A stretch of 64,000 nucleotides of DNA from Paractinoplanes bogorensis (GTDB taxonomy: Bacteria > Actinomycetota > Actinomycetes > Mycobacteriales > Micromonosporaceae): the NCBI RefSeq assembly GCF_018829635.1, contig NZ_JAHKKG010000005.1:699624-763623 (forward strand), in the 5' to 3' direction. The position numbers were made by a program, and so were the translations under genes. This document shows positions 44,185-53,078 of the stretch, piece by piece (position 1 is the stretch's first letter; every line of letters begins with the position of its first letter). Under the pieces are notes generated by a model. It was not told where the DNA came from. It did not search any database and saw nothing but the letters and a program-made list of their open reading frames with translations.

Positions 44185-44355
44185 TCAGATTCCCGACGAG
44201 AACGGCGTGACGTCCGCGCGGTCACGGACGCGTTCCAGACCCACGATGCGGCGGACGATCGTCGCCGACGCCGTCCGTTCGATCTGGTCGATCGGGCTGC
44301 GACGAGCCAGGTCGAGCGGGCGCGGAGCGGGCGTTTTCGCGGAAGGCAGCGGCAC
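44185..44355 (-). CDS. fxsA: FxsA: FxSxx-COOH RiPP precursor peptide
   Basis: A 56-residue peptide from the GTG at 44355, preceded by a strong GGGGGA Shine-Dalgarno six bases away. The leader is rich in Leu, Arg and Pro (TPAPRPLDLARRSPIDQIE, TIVRRIVGLERVRDR) and the C-terminus is VTPFSSGI, with F52-S53-S54-G55-I56 matching the FxSxx-COOH pattern. The fxsB gene starts six bases after the stop, so precursor and maturase are coupled. It is too short and uses too many GTG/GTC codons to stand out by length alone; the C-terminal motif and context identify it. The FxSxx core would be the site modified by FxsB. Confidence 0.92.
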   Translation of the reverse strand: MPLPSAKTPAPRPLDLARRSPIDQIERTASATIVRRIVGLERVRDRADVTPFSSGI

Positions 44356-44435
44356 GACGATTCCCCCAGATCCCGGTCAAAGGCAATCCGAAGCATAGAC
44401 AACACCTGAGGTCATGTCACGGGCACGCTGAGTGC

Positions 44436-45050
44436 TCACCGCCGGCGGAGCTTGACCGTGTTGTCCGTACGGTGGTGGGTCACCCCGTCGATCTCCTGCT
44501 CGCGCGGGTGTTCCTCGGCGAGGAGCACCTCCCAGCCGTCGCCTTCATCGAGCCGCAGTCCGGCGATGACCTCGTCCGGGCCGGGCAGCGGCGGCATGTT
44601 CTCGTGCCCCGGGCGGTGCCCCGGGCCGGTGTCCATGTGCCCCTCGATCAGCAGGATGCCGCCCGGGGCGACCGCGGCGGCGGCCCGGCGCAGGATGGCT
44701 TCCCGGTCGAACGCCTCCCAGAAGTGCAGGAACTGAGCGCTGACCAGGTCGTACGTGCCGTCGGGGAAGTCGGTGGCGAGGTCGTGCTTACGGAAGTCGA
44801 TGGTCTCGATGCCGCGCTCGGCCGCGTGCTGTTGCGCGCGGCTCAACGCAACGCCGGAGATGTCGACCGCGGTCACCTGCCAGCCCTGCTGGGCCAGCCA
44901 GATGGCATCGCCGCCCTCGCCGCACCCGAGGTCGAGCGCCCGGCCCGGGGAAAGGTCGCTCACCTCGCGCACCAGCACCACGTTGGGCCGGCCGCTCCAG
45001 ATCCGGGTGCTCTCGCTGTACTGGGCGTCCCACGCTTGTTCGTTGCTCAT
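44436..45050 (-). CDS. Class I SAM-dependent methyltransferase
   Basis: A 204-residue methyltransferase. The SAM-binding loop is ALDLGCGEGGDAIWLA with the acidic VTAVDISGVAL after it, and YDLVSAQFLHFWE is motif II/III. The segment order matches the TehB-like/UbiE-like class I group. The ATG at 45050 has GGACC nearby; an upstream ATG at 45107 is in frame but gives a disordered prefix. It is just upstream of fxsA (80 bases), and its reading direction is the same, so it might be co-transcribed, but no family link to the RiPP is known. Confidence 0.85.
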   Translation of the reverse strand: MSNEQAWDAQYSESTRIWSGRPNVVLVREVSDLSPGRALDLGCGEGGDAIWLAQQGWQVTAVDISGVALSRAQQHAAERGIETIDFRKHDLATDFPDGTYDLVSAQFLHFWEAFDREAILRRAAAAVAPGGILLIEGHMDTGPGHRPGHENMPPLPGPDEVIAGLRLDEGDGWEVLLAEEHPREQEIDGVTHHRTDNTVKLRRR

Positions 45051-45100
45051 GGGACCAGCCTGCGGTCCGGCCGGCCCGGCGGACAACAAACGTTGCCGGA

Positions 45101-45673
45101 TCAGCAAAGCGTCTCGTGCACCGGTTCGGTCCAGACCTCGTTCACCCGCACCTGAACCACCTGGCCCTCCACCATGGCGAGGATCCAGTCGCGCTTCTGG
45201 GGACTGTCCAGGCAGTTCAGCTCGCCGGCCACGGTCAACTGGGCGACCGCCTCCGGTTCGAGGGTGACCGGTGTGCCGGCGGCCGCGTCCACCTCGTCGT
45301 AGGTGGGCATGTCGCCGACGCTGAAGCCGGGAAGGACCGCCGTGGTGATCCGCTCAAAGGCGAAATCGTCGGGCTGGCCGGCGCCCGACACCCGTACGGG
45401 GACCTGGTTGTGATTCTGCACGTCGACCTGGAACACGAAGACGTGCGCCTCGCGCGCGAACGACGTCCGCTGCTCGCTGCTGTCCCCGAGGCCGACCCGA
45501 TGGATGTCGAACGACGGCGTCACGGCCGGAGCCGGAGTCGGAGTTGCAGCCACGCGGTCGTGCCGGGAACGGAACTCCACCACCCCGACCGCGATCAATG
45601 CGGCCACCACCAGCACACCGGTCAGAACACGACTGTGCCGACGGGGAGGAGCACCGTTCTCAAGAACATCCAC
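45101..45673 (-). CDS. Membrane-anchored extracytoplasmic protein, unknown
   Basis: A 190-residue protein with one N-terminal helix (RVLTGVLVVAALIAVGVVEF, residues about 15-34), a Pro/Thr-rich linker (ATPTPAPAVTPS) and an immunoglobulin-like beta domain (VFVFQVDVQNHNQVPVRVSG, TVAGELNCLDSPQK). Two cysteines near the end (NCLDS and HETLC) may pair. This resembles the exported DUF4352-like proteins of actinomycetes, but I do not claim a family. It overlaps the methyltransferase start region by none and is on the same strand. Confidence 0.6.
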   Translation of the reverse strand: MDVLENGAPPRRHSRVLTGVLVVAALIAVGVVEFRSRHDRVAATPTPAPAVTPSFDIHRVGLGDSSEQRTSFAREAHVFVFQVDVQNHNQVPVRVSGAGQPDDFAFERITTAVLPGFSVGDMPTYDEVDAAAGTPVTLEPEAVAQLTVAGELNCLDSPQKRDWILAMVEGQVVQVRVNEVWTEPVHETLC

Positions 45674-45706
45674 AACTTGGGCAGGTTACCCATACCGCGC
45701 AAACGG

Positions 45707-46261
<555 letters not shown>

Positions 46262-46399
46262 GCGACCACCTCCCCGCTTCACGGTGCCGCCGCTTCACCT
46301 GGACTTCACGAGCGTATATCTCAGAGCCCGCGGAAACAGCTAGGTAACCAAGCGACACGCCGCGACCGGGCGAGGCAGTTGTCGATCTTTAGCGGGGTT

Positions 46400-46864
46400 T
46401 CAACCCGCGAAGTCTTCGGGACGCACCTGGTCGAGGAACTCGCGGAACTTCTCGACCTCGTCCTCCTGCTCGTCCGGGATGACGATGCCGGCCTCGGTCA
46501 GCACCTGCTCGGCGCAGCGGATCGGCGCACCGACCCGCAGGGCCAGGGCGATCGAGTCGCTGGGCCGGGCCGACACCCGCACGTCGTCACCGATCAGCAG
46601 GTCGGCGTAGAAGACGTTGTCCTTCAGTTCGGTGATCTCGACCGCCGTGAGTGGCTTGTCGAGCGCCTTGAGGATGTCGCGCAGCAGATCGTGGGTCAGC
46701 GGACGGGCGGGCTTGACACCCTGCTGCTCGTACGCGATCGCGGTCGCCTCGACGGCACCGATCCAGATCGGCAGGTACCGATCACCTTCATTTTCCCGAA
46801 GCAGAACGATCGGCTGGTTGCTCGGCAGCTCCACCCGAACTCCGACCACGCTCAGCTCGCGCAC
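46400..46864 (-). CDS. Bifunctional nuclease family (DUF151), Rv1829-like
   Basis: A 154-residue DUF151 protein from the GTG at 46864, which has AGGAGG seven bases upstream. Conserved segments are LPSNQPIVLLREN, YLPIWIGAVEATAIAYEQQGV, ARPLTHDLLRDIL, VFYADLLIGDDVRVSARPSDSIALALRVGAPI and DEVEKFREFLDQVRPEDF. Family members include plant bifunctional nucleases and bacterial proteins near ftsR. It is positioned between two MerR genes exactly as in Mycobacterium (Rv1829). Nuclease activity in actinobacteria is only proposed. Confidence 0.93.
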   Translation of the reverse strand: MRELSVVGVRVELPSNQPIVLLRENEGDRYLPIWIGAVEATAIAYEQQGVKPARPLTHDLLRDILKALDKPLTAVEITELKDNVFYADLLIGDDVRVSARPSDSIALALRVGAPIRCAEQVLTEAGIVIPDEQEDEVEKFREFLDQVRPEDFAG

Positions 46865-46975
46865 CGCCGCCTCCTGGTCGATTGTCACGCCGCCCCGCAA
46901 CGGCTGCCCCTATCCTGCACGGTACACGCACGCCGTCCGGATCCCGCGCGCGCCGCGTTCGATCAAAAACCCGGT

Positions 46976-47719
46976 TCACCGACCGAGTTCGCCACGCAAC
47001 CCGGCTCGCACCAGAGCCGCGTGCAGACGCTGCGAGAGCGCCTGCAGATCCCGCGCCGTCTCGTTGGCCCGGGCCCGGGCGGCCGGGTCGCTCTGCCGCA
47101 CCAGCGGCGCCAGCAACTGCGTGAACAGGCCGACCTCGCGATCGGCGGCGGCCCGGAAGCCGCGCAGGTGGCGCAGCTCGAGGCCGTACTTGGTCAGACC
47201 CACGACGGCCTCGACGATGATCACGGCGTCGCCGTCGTACCAGCCCGGTGGCCGCGCGGTCACCAGGCCCATCCGCTCGAGCTCGTCCAGCAGTTCGGCC
47301 GGCGCGCCCGTGCGTTCCATCACATCCTCCCGGGGGACCCGGGTGTCGGACGGATCGGCGGCCTTCTCGCCGCCCACCGCGACCAGGGCCGGACGGCTGG
47401 GCGCCACCGGCTCCTCGGACTCCATCCGGTCGAGCTGCTCGCGGATCACCCGCAGCGGCAGGTACTGATCGCGCTGCGCGGTCAGCACGAAGCGCAGCCG
47501 CGCGACGTCGTTCCACGAGTACTTCCGGTACCCGGAGGCGGTGCGCTGGGGGTCGACCAGCCCCTCCGCCTCCAGGAACCGCAATTTCGAGATGGTGGTG
47601 TCGGGGAACTCGGTGCGCAGATGGGCCAGCACCTCCCCGATGCTCATCAGCGCAGGCTCACGCCCACCCTGCGGCCGTGAGGCCCCCGGGTCGCGCGCCG
47701 CCGCCCCCGACGAAGTCAC
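46976..47719 (-). CDS. ftsR: MerR-family regulator, FtsR-like
   Basis: A 247-residue MerR regulator: MSIGEVLAHLRTEFPDTTISKLRFLEAEGLVDPQRTASGYRKYSWNDVARLRFVLTAQRDQYLPLRVIREQLDRM. It matches Rv1828 and Corynebacterium FtsR, which activates ftsZ. The N-terminal 20 residues (SSGAAARDPGASRPQGGREP) are probably disordered; an ATG at the MSIGEV position is a shorter alternative. The stop of the FHA gene overlaps its start (ATGA-type), so both are coupled. Confidence 0.92.
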   Translation of the reverse strand: MTSSGAAARDPGASRPQGGREPALMSIGEVLAHLRTEFPDTTISKLRFLEAEGLVDPQRTASGYRKYSWNDVARLRFVLTAQRDQYLPLRVIREQLDRMESEEPVAPSRPALVAVGGEKAADPSDTRVPREDVMERTGAPAELLDELERMGLVTARPPGWYDGDAVIIVEAVVGLTKYGLELRHLRGFRAAADREVGLFTQLLAPLVRQSDPAARARANETARDLQALSQRLHAALVRAGLRGELGR

Positions 47720-48168
47720 CCCTGGCTACCCTCCGCCTCGGGCCGCGGGCCCGCGATGAACACCAGCCGGAACTTGCCGATCTGCACCTCGTCACCGTTG
47801 CTGAGCGTGGCCGCCTCGACCCGCTCGCGGTTGACATAGGTGCCGTTCAGCGAGCCGACGTCGCGCACCGTGAAGGTGCCGCCGTCGCGGTGGAACTCGG
47901 CGTGGCGGCGCGAGACCGTCACGTCGTCGAGGAAGATGTCACTGTCGGGGTGTCGTCCACTGGTCGTCACGTCGTGGTCGAGCAGGAAGCGGGCGCCCGC
48001 GTTGGGACCCCGGCGCACCACCAGCAGCGCCATCCCGGGCGGGAGCGAGCCCGACATGCGGGCCGGCACCACGTCGGTGTCGGGACCATCGAGCACCTCG
48101 TCGAGGGCGCCGAGGTTCAGCGTGGACGTGACGTCGAGTGGGGGGAACTCGTCGTCTGGGCGCGTCAT
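47716..48168 (-). CDS. garA: FHA-domain regulator, GarA/OdhI type
   Basis: A 150-residue FHA protein. The FHA domain contains TSGRHPDSDIFLDDVTVSRRHAEFHRDGGTFTVRDVGSLNGTYVNRERV, with the phosphothreonine-binding residues in GRH, SRRH and GSLNGTY. The N-terminal DVTSTLNLG, near residue 12, holds the threonines (the TxxT motif region) that in GarA/OdhI are phosphorylated by Ser/Thr kinases to switch inhibition of 2-oxoglutarate metabolism. It sits next to ftsR and gcvH as in Mycobacterium (Rv1827). Confidence 0.93.
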   Translation of the reverse strand: MTRPDDEFPPLDVTSTLNLGALDEVLDGPDTDVVPARMSGSLPPGMALLVVRRGPNAGARFLLDHDVTTSGRHPDSDIFLDDVTVSRRHAEFHRDGGTFTVRDVGSLNGTYVNRERVEAATLSNGDEVQIGKFRLVFIAGPRPEAEGSQG

Positions 48169-48334
48169 CGGACCACCTCACGGATCAGTTGGTCGTGGCG
48201 TGCGGCCAAGGTCTCCCCCGCCGCGCCGTAAGGCTGGGACGCACGACTATCGGTTTCAAAGGCATAACATTCGTTGTGCCCCGCAACCCTAGTCAGGGCC
48301 AATATCGCGGGGCAACCGGACGCGCTGACCTTCG

Positions 48335-48715
48335 TCAGCTCTCCGTCAAAGCTTTGTAGGCATCCGCGTCGAGCAGCGCCGAGACCGCCCCGGCGTCGGC
48401 CGGCGCGATCTCCACCAGCCAGCCCGCGGCATAGGGCTCCGCGTTGATCAACTCGGGCTCGTCGGTCAGCGACGCGTTCTTCGACACGACCGTGCCCGCG
48501 ATCGGGGCGTAGATCTCCGAGACGCTCTTGGTCGACTCGATCTCGCCGAGCGAGTCGCCCGCCGCCACCTCGGTGCCCTCGTCGGGCAGCTGCACGAAGA
48601 CGATGTCGCCGAGAGCATCCTGCGCGTAATGGGTGATACCCACCCGCACGGGCCCGCTGCCGTCTCCGGCCACCCACTCGTGCTCAGCCGTGTACCGCAG
48701 GTCCTCAGGAATCAC
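48335..48715 (-). CDS. gcvH: Glycine cleavage system H protein
   Basis: A 126-residue lipoyl carrier protein that shuttles the aminomethyl intermediate. From the GTG at 48715 (GGGAGAGAG upstream) the lipoyl site is K63 in EIESTKSVSEI, with GDIVFVQLPDEG before it and NASLTDEPELINAEPYAAGWL after it. It is 28 kb from gcvP and has no adjacent gcvT; in Mycobacterium gcvH (Rv1826) is also part of this regulatory cluster. No riboswitch is seen upstream of this gene. Confidence 0.96.
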   Translation of the reverse strand: MIPEDLRYTAEHEWVAGDGSGPVRVGITHYAQDALGDIVFVQLPDEGTEVAAGDSLGEIESTKSVSEIYAPIAGTVVSKNASLTDEPELINAEPYAAGWLVEIAPADAGAVSALLDADAYKALTES

Positions 48716-48752
48716 GCGTCTCTCTCCCGTTGTCACGATTCACCGGCGCCTC

Positions 48753-49874
48753 TCACGAGACCGGTCGTGCGTACTGCAAGGTCGTGGCCCCCCGGACCGC
48801 GGTCACTTCGACCAACGTCCGTTGTTCCAACGTCACGCTACCGCCGCCGCTGTTCACCGACGCGACCACCCCGCCGGGGATCTGCAGCGCGGTCTGCATG
48901 ATCGACGGCGTGCCGATCACCGTCAGCACGTACGGCCCGGTGAGCCGTTCGCCGTCCACGATCACCCCACCGCCCTCGGCGTCCACGAAATAGCTGGACG
49001 CCACGATCCGCACCGGTTTCCCGGCCGACCCGGCGATCTGCATGACCTCGCCACCCGCGCCACGCAGCTCCTGCACGGCGTTGAGGATGGCGCTCGCCTT
49101 GACCCCGTCGATCACGATCCGCAGCCCCGGACCCCGCGCGGCCAGCGTGCCGGCCAGCAGGCCCAGCTCGTCGGCCCGCTTCTGCGACTCGGCCAGGGCC
49201 GCCTGCCGCCCGGCCACACCCGAGGTGAGCTGCCGCTGGCTGGTCTCCAGGGCGCTGATCTCGCTCTGCAGCCGGCTGTCGCGGGCCTCGAGATCGCTCA
49301 GGATGCGCACCAGGTCCTCCTGCCGTGCACCGGCCAGGCCCTCGTCGGTGTTGTTGCTGCGCAGCTGCACCACCAGGGTGAAACCGAACAGCGCCAGCAG
49401 CACCAGGATCAGCGCCCCGGCCGGGGTCGGGCGCCGGGTCAGCAGATTCTTCAGACCGGCCTTTTCCCGTACGGGCGGAGGCGCCGTTCCCGCCTGCCCG
49501 GGCTTCTCCGCCTGCTCCGGGGCCGGCGGTTTGTCCGGTTCCGGAGCAGGCGCCGGCTCCGGCTCGGCCGGCCTCCGGGGCGGCGGCTGCAGAACCGTCG
49601 TCGGCTCGTCCGCGGGCGGTGGCGGTGGCGGTATCAGCACATCCGTCGGCTCGTCCACCGGTTCGTCGACCGCCGGTCGCAGCACCCGGGTCGTCTCCCC
49701 CGGCGCGTTCACCGGTTCGGGTGACGCCGGCGGATTGATCGACAGCTTCCGGGTCGGGCCCTCGAGATCCCGCTCGAACCGCTGCGGCTGCTCCAGCGTC
49801 GGCCCCTCGTCGGCCGGCACCGGCTTACGGCCGGCCGTGGGCATGCCCGGTTCGGGCTCGTTCTGGTCGGTCAT
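48753..49874 (-). CDS. DUF881 protein with long Pro-rich N-terminus (Rv1825-like)
   Basis: A 373-residue membrane protein. About 150 residues of Pro/Glu-rich cytoplasmic tail (VLIPPPPPPADEPTTVL, EPEPAPAPEPDKPPAPEQ) precede one membrane helix (GALILVLLALFGFTLVVQL), then a coiled-coil (LSDLEARDSRLQSEISALETSQRQL) and the DUF881 domain (GLRIVIDGVKASAILNAVQELRGAGGEVMQIAG). DUF881 proteins of this cluster are implicated in cell-envelope or division functions (CwsA/Rv1823-1825 context), without a proven mechanism. Part of a run on the minus strand ending with the phosphatidyltransferase. Confidence 0.88.
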   Translation of the reverse strand: MTDQNEPEPGMPTAGRKPVPADEGPTLEQPQRFERDLEGPTRKLSINPPASPEPVNAPGETTRVLRPAVDEPVDEPTDVLIPPPPPPADEPTTVLQPPPRRPAEPEPAPAPEPDKPPAPEQAEKPGQAGTAPPPVREKAGLKNLLTRRPTPAGALILVLLALFGFTLVVQLRSNNTDEGLAGARQEDLVRILSDLEARDSRLQSEISALETSQRQLTSGVAGRQAALAESQKRADELGLLAGTLAARGPGLRIVIDGVKASAILNAVQELRGAGGEVMQIAGSAGKPVRIVASSYFVDAEGGGVIVDGERLTGPYVLTVIGTPSIMQTALQIPGGVVASVNSGGGSVTLEQRTLVEVTAVRGATTLQYARPVS

Positions 49875-49892
49875 CGCGTCGTCACCCCCGCC

Positions 49893-50225
49893 TCAGGCCC
49901 GGAACAGATGGCGGCGGATGGCGGCCACGTTGCCGAAGATGCGCACGCCGAGCACGACCACCACGCCCGTGGACAGCTGCGAACCCACGCCGAGCTGGTC
50001 GCCGAGATAGACGATCAGGCCGGCCACCAGCACGTTCGAGATGAACGAGATGACGAACTGCTTGTCGTCGAAGATGCCGTCGAGCCGGGCCCGCACCCCG
50101 CCGAACACCGCGTCGAGCGCCGCCACCACCGCGATCGGCAGATAGGGCAGCAGCTCGGGCGGCACGGTCGGGTTGAGCACGATGCCCAGGACGACACCGG
50201 CGATCAGGGCGAGTACGGCGATCAT
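49893..50225 (-). CDS. Small basic protein, DUF1290 (Sbp) family
   Basis: A 110-residue protein with three to four membrane helices: MIAVLALIAGVVLGIVLNP, LLPYLPIAVVAALDAVFGGV, QFVISFISNVLVAGLIVYLGDQLGVG and TGVVVVLGVRIFGNVAAIRRHLF. This is the Sbp/DUF1290 signature, associated with the division machinery in Bacillus and located between two DUF881 genes in many actinomycetes (Rv1824). Its start overlaps the stop of the upstream DUF881 gene by four bases. Confidence 0.92.
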   Translation of the reverse strand: MIAVLALIAGVVLGIVLNPTVPPELLPYLPIAVVAALDAVFGGVRARLDGIFDDKQFVISFISNVLVAGLIVYLGDQLGVGSQLSTGVVVVLGVRIFGNVAAIRRHLFRA

Positions 50226-51145
50226 CGGCCGCCTTCCGACGATGAACTGGACGGCTCGACCGGGGAGGAGGCCGGGCCGGAGGGCAGGGAGGACGGTACG
50301 GGCGGCGGCGTGGACGGCTGGGCCACCCGCAACTTGAGTTCGGTCGCCGCGTCGAGCTGCACGTCCTTGGCCTCGCGGGCGCTGAACGACATGCCGTACT
50401 TGGCCGAGAGCTGGTCGAAGAACCGTCCGGCGTAGCTCGCCTGGAAGTCCTTGGCGAGGTCGTCCGGGCCGATCGCCACCACCTCGTACGGCGTCGTCAC
50501 CGGGCGCAGGTCGACCAGGATCGCCTCGCCGGCCTGGCGGATCGTCGACGTCGCGGTCAGCCGCTGCCCGTTGATCGAGATCGCCTCGGCCCCCAGCGAC
50601 CACAGGGCGTTGGTCGCCAGCTGCAGGTCGGAGTCCTTGACCCGGGCCACCAGGTTGCGTTCCCCGGTGACCGGGTTGATCGGCGTCGGGCCGTCGCCCA
50701 CGGTGATCTTCGCGCCCGAGCCGCGGACCATGGCCAGCCCGGTCGCCGCCTCGGTGTCGCGCAGCTTCTGGATCTCGTCGTCGCTCAGCCCGCTCTCGCG
50801 CAGGGCCGAGACCTCCTCGGCCAGCTGGTCGGCCTGATCCTGCAGCTTGCTGGTGGTCTCGCGGCGGTTCTGCACCTGCTCGATCAGCTCGGCCCGCACC
50901 GTCGACCGGGACGGCTCGTCGGCCACCGTCTGCTTGTAGGCCATCACCAGCAGGAACCCGAGCGCCACGCAGGTGACGGTCAGGGCCGCGGTGGACACCC
51001 GCTTGCGGACCCCGGTCGGCTCGCCCTCGCGCAGCTTGCGGGCCGCGGCGTCGGCATAACCGGCGTCGAGCGGATTACGGAAGAGTTCGGTCAGGAAATC
51101 GGGGGTGAAGGTCCGCTTCGGCGGCTGCTCGTCCGGCTGGGTCAT
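50222..51145 (-). CDS. DUF881 protein (Rv1823-like)
   Basis: A 307-residue membrane protein. It has a short cytoplasmic N-terminus (TPDFLTELFRNPLDAGYADAAARKLREG), one membrane helix (VSTAALTVTCVALGFLLVMAY), a coiled coil (RAELIEQVQNRRETTSKLQDQADQLAEEVSAL) and the DUF881 domain with TGLAMVRGSGAKITVGDGPT and TNALWSLGAEAISINGQRLT. A Ser/Pro-rich tail ends the chain. Its partner is the second DUF881 protein three genes along. The stop overlaps the Sbp start. Confidence 0.9.
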   Translation of the reverse strand: MTQPDEQPPKRTFTPDFLTELFRNPLDAGYADAAARKLREGEPTGVRKRVSTAALTVTCVALGFLLVMAYKQTVADEPSRSTVRAELIEQVQNRRETTSKLQDQADQLAEEVSALRESGLSDDEIQKLRDTEAATGLAMVRGSGAKITVGDGPTPINPVTGERNLVARVKDSDLQLATNALWSLGAEAISINGQRLTATSTIRQAGEAILVDLRPVTTPYEVVAIGPDDLAKDFQASYAGRFFDQLSAKYGMSFSAREAKDVQLDAATELKLRVAQPSTPPPVPSSLPSGPASSPVEPSSSSSEGGR

Positions 51146-51750
51146 CAGACGGCCACCCGGGCCGCGCGCAGCAGCCGCACCGTCTGCATCAGATAGAGCA
51201 CGCCGGCCGCCCAGTAGAGCCCGACCGCCCACCAGGCCAGCCCCCACCCGAGCGGGCCGGCCCAGCCGTCGATCGCGGGCACGGCCTCGGCCAGCAGGAT
51301 CACCGGGAACGCGGCCAGCAGCACGAACGTGCCGGTCTTGCCGACGTAGTGCACCGGCAGCGCGGCTGTGTACCCGTTGCGGCGCAGCACCAGCAGCGCG
51401 ATCGCGATCACGAGTTCCCGCAGCAGCAGAGCGCCGGTCAGCCAGTACGGCACCACACCTCGTACGGTGAAACCGATCAACGTGGCCAGAATGTAGAGCC
51501 GGTCGGCGAACGGGTCGAGGATCTCCCCGAGGCGGCTGACCGAGTTCATCCGGCGGGCCACGAAGCCGTCGACCCAGTCGGTGGTGCCGCCGATCGCCAG
51601 CACGATCACCGCGGCGACGTCGTTCTGCGGCCCGAGCAGCAGATAGAGGAACAGCGGGACGCCCAGCAGCCGGATGAAGCTGATCACGTTGGGAATGGTC
51701 CAGATGCGGTTGGAGGGGGCAGCGCTGGACGGCGCAGACTGCTGCGACAT
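51145..51750 (-). CDS. CDP-alcohol phosphatidyltransferase (Rv1822/PgsA2-like)
   Basis: A 201-residue integral membrane enzyme with the CDP-alcohol motif at 58-83: D58-x2-D61-G62-x2-A-R-x8-G-x3-D79-x3-D83 (DWVDGFVARRMNSVSRLGEILD). Four to five more helices follow. In Mycobacterium the homologue at the same place is annotated as PgsA2; the acceptor (glycerol-3-phosphate, inositol phosphate or other) cannot be decided here. Its stop overlaps the DUF881 start. Confidence 0.92.
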   Translation of the reverse strand: MSQQSAPSSAAPSNRIWTIPNVISFIRLLGVPLFLYLLLGPQNDVAAVIVLAIGGTTDWVDGFVARRMNSVSRLGEILDPFADRLYILATLIGFTVRGVVPYWLTGALLLRELVIAIALLVLRRNGYTAALPVHYVGKTGTFVLLAAFPVILLAEAVPAIDGWAGPLGWGLAWWAVGLYWAAGVLYLMQTVRLLRAARVAV

Positions 51751-52091
51751 CGCGACTTCCTCTCCCCCTCGTGCACCGGGCCGACTCCCGGCTGACGCGT
51801 ACGACCGGCACAGTGATGCCCGGATGGACGCGTCCCCCGACGCCCGGGCCCCCCACCGGCCACTCGCCGAGCAACTATAACGAGCTTCAGAATCTCCGTC
51901 GCGAACCAGTCACGTGTCGCACGTCGTGTCCGCCGTCCTAGGAACCTAGTTCTCTCTCCCCTAGGACGTTGAGCTGCACATGTCCATGGATCTCCGGGCC
52001 GCTCCCGCCCACCGCTTCGGCCGACTCCGGCGCGACAGCCCGCTGATTAGCGTCGATCAACAGCGACACCCTCGTTGCCTAAGGAACCGAC
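51751..52091. promoter_or_regulatory. Divergent intergenic region with CTAG palindromes
   Basis: 341 bases without a gene between two divergent transcription units. It contains GTCCTAGGAACCTAG at 51935-51949 and CCCTAGGACG at 51959-51968, which form inverted relatives of the TCCTAGGA motif seen at three other places in the window. AACTATAACGAG (around 51873) is the most AT-rich segment and could hold a -10 box. No open reading frame or RNA is supported. Confidence 0.5.
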
Positions 52092-53066
52092 GTGCGCCAC
52101 CCCTGGTATTCGTGGGTCAACCCCTGGACCTGCGCCCGCAACCTGTTCAAACCCGCCTCCGCCAACCCCTACGCTCCGTTTCAGCGCCTGTCCGACTGGC
52201 GCGCCCGCATCGGTCTGGTCGCCGTCGTCCTGCTCAGCGTGAAGAACCTGGACTTCCCGTTCCTGCTGTCCGACCGGATCTTCGGCGCCCAGGTGTCGTT
52301 CGTCGGCGGCGGCATCGTCGTCGGCCTGGGCGTCGCCGCCTTCTGGTACCGGCATCCGGACCGGATCACCGGCCTGGTCCGGGTCGCGGTCCGCCAGGTC
52401 CTCCGGCGCGTGGCGATCATGGCTGTGGTGGCCGGCGGTCTCCTGCTCTCCGCCGTGGTGGTCCCGGAGTCGGCGCAGGACGCGACCCCGGACAGCTCGG
52501 CGGTGCTCTGGCCGATCGTGATCGCCACCGCGTGGTTGACCGTGTTCGGCTGGTCGATGATGTGGTACGCGATCCGCTGGACCTACGGCGTCAGCGAGAT
52601 CGATCCGATGCTGGGGCCCGCCGTCACCGCGGTGTCCGCCGTCGTGGGCGCGATCGTCGGACAGATCGTCGACCTCGGCGACAACCGCGACCCGGTCGTC
52701 AGCACCACGATCACCGTCGTGGCCCTGGTCAGTGTCTTCGCCATCGCGGGCGCCGAGGCGTATCTCGTGCGACGCGGGCCGCGGTCCGAGCCGCCACCGC
52801 ATCCGTACGAGCCCGGCCGCTACGTCTATCCGCCCGGCCGGCGGACCGGCCTCGACGCCTTCAGCCGGTGGATCGCCGGCCCGCCGAGCGGCCTGACCAT
52901 CACCGCCCTCGTCGTTCTCTGGCTCCTGCCGCCCGTCGGCTTCGTGCTCGCCCTCATCTCCCTGGCCCGCGTGGGCCGCAGTTACCACCAGGGCGCCGGC
53001 CTCGCCCTGACCGCTCTGGTCGCCAGCGTCGTCTGGCCGATCGTCTACGCCACCGCCATCAGATAG
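52092..53066 (+). CDS. Multi-pass membrane protein with DUF4190-like C-terminus
   Basis: A 324-residue protein from the GTG at 52092. Six to seven hydrophobic helices can be counted, for example RIGLVAVVLLSVKNL, GGGIVVGLGVAAFWY, VAIMAVVAGGLLLSAVVV, PIVIATAWLTVFGWSMMWYA. The C-terminal pair of helices around ALISLARVGRSYHQGAGLALTALVASVV matches DUF4190. A Pro-rich cytoplasmic loop (EPPPHPYEPGRYVYPPGRR) lies before it. No transport or enzyme motif is visible. Confidence 0.7.
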   Translation: MRHPWYSWVNPWTCARNLFKPASANPYAPFQRLSDWRARIGLVAVVLLSVKNLDFPFLLSDRIFGAQVSFVGGGIVVGLGVAAFWYRHPDRITGLVRVAVRQVLRRVAIMAVVAGGLLLSAVVVPESAQDATPDSSAVLWPIVIATAWLTVFGWSMMWYAIRWTYGVSEIDPMLGPAVTAVSAVVGAIVGQIVDLGDNRDPVVSTTITVVALVSVFAIAGAEAYLVRRGPRSEPPPHPYEPGRYVYPPGRRTGLDAFSRWIAGPPSGLTITALVVLWLLPPVGFVLALISLARVGRSYHQGAGLALTALVASVVWPIVYATAIR

Positions 53067-53078
53067 CGAGGACAGGCA

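Noticed and set aside
44175..44405. A longer open frame over the FxsA position
   Set aside because: Its product is Arg/Ser-rich without any motif, while the other minus-strand frame gives FSSGI and a ribosome-binding site.
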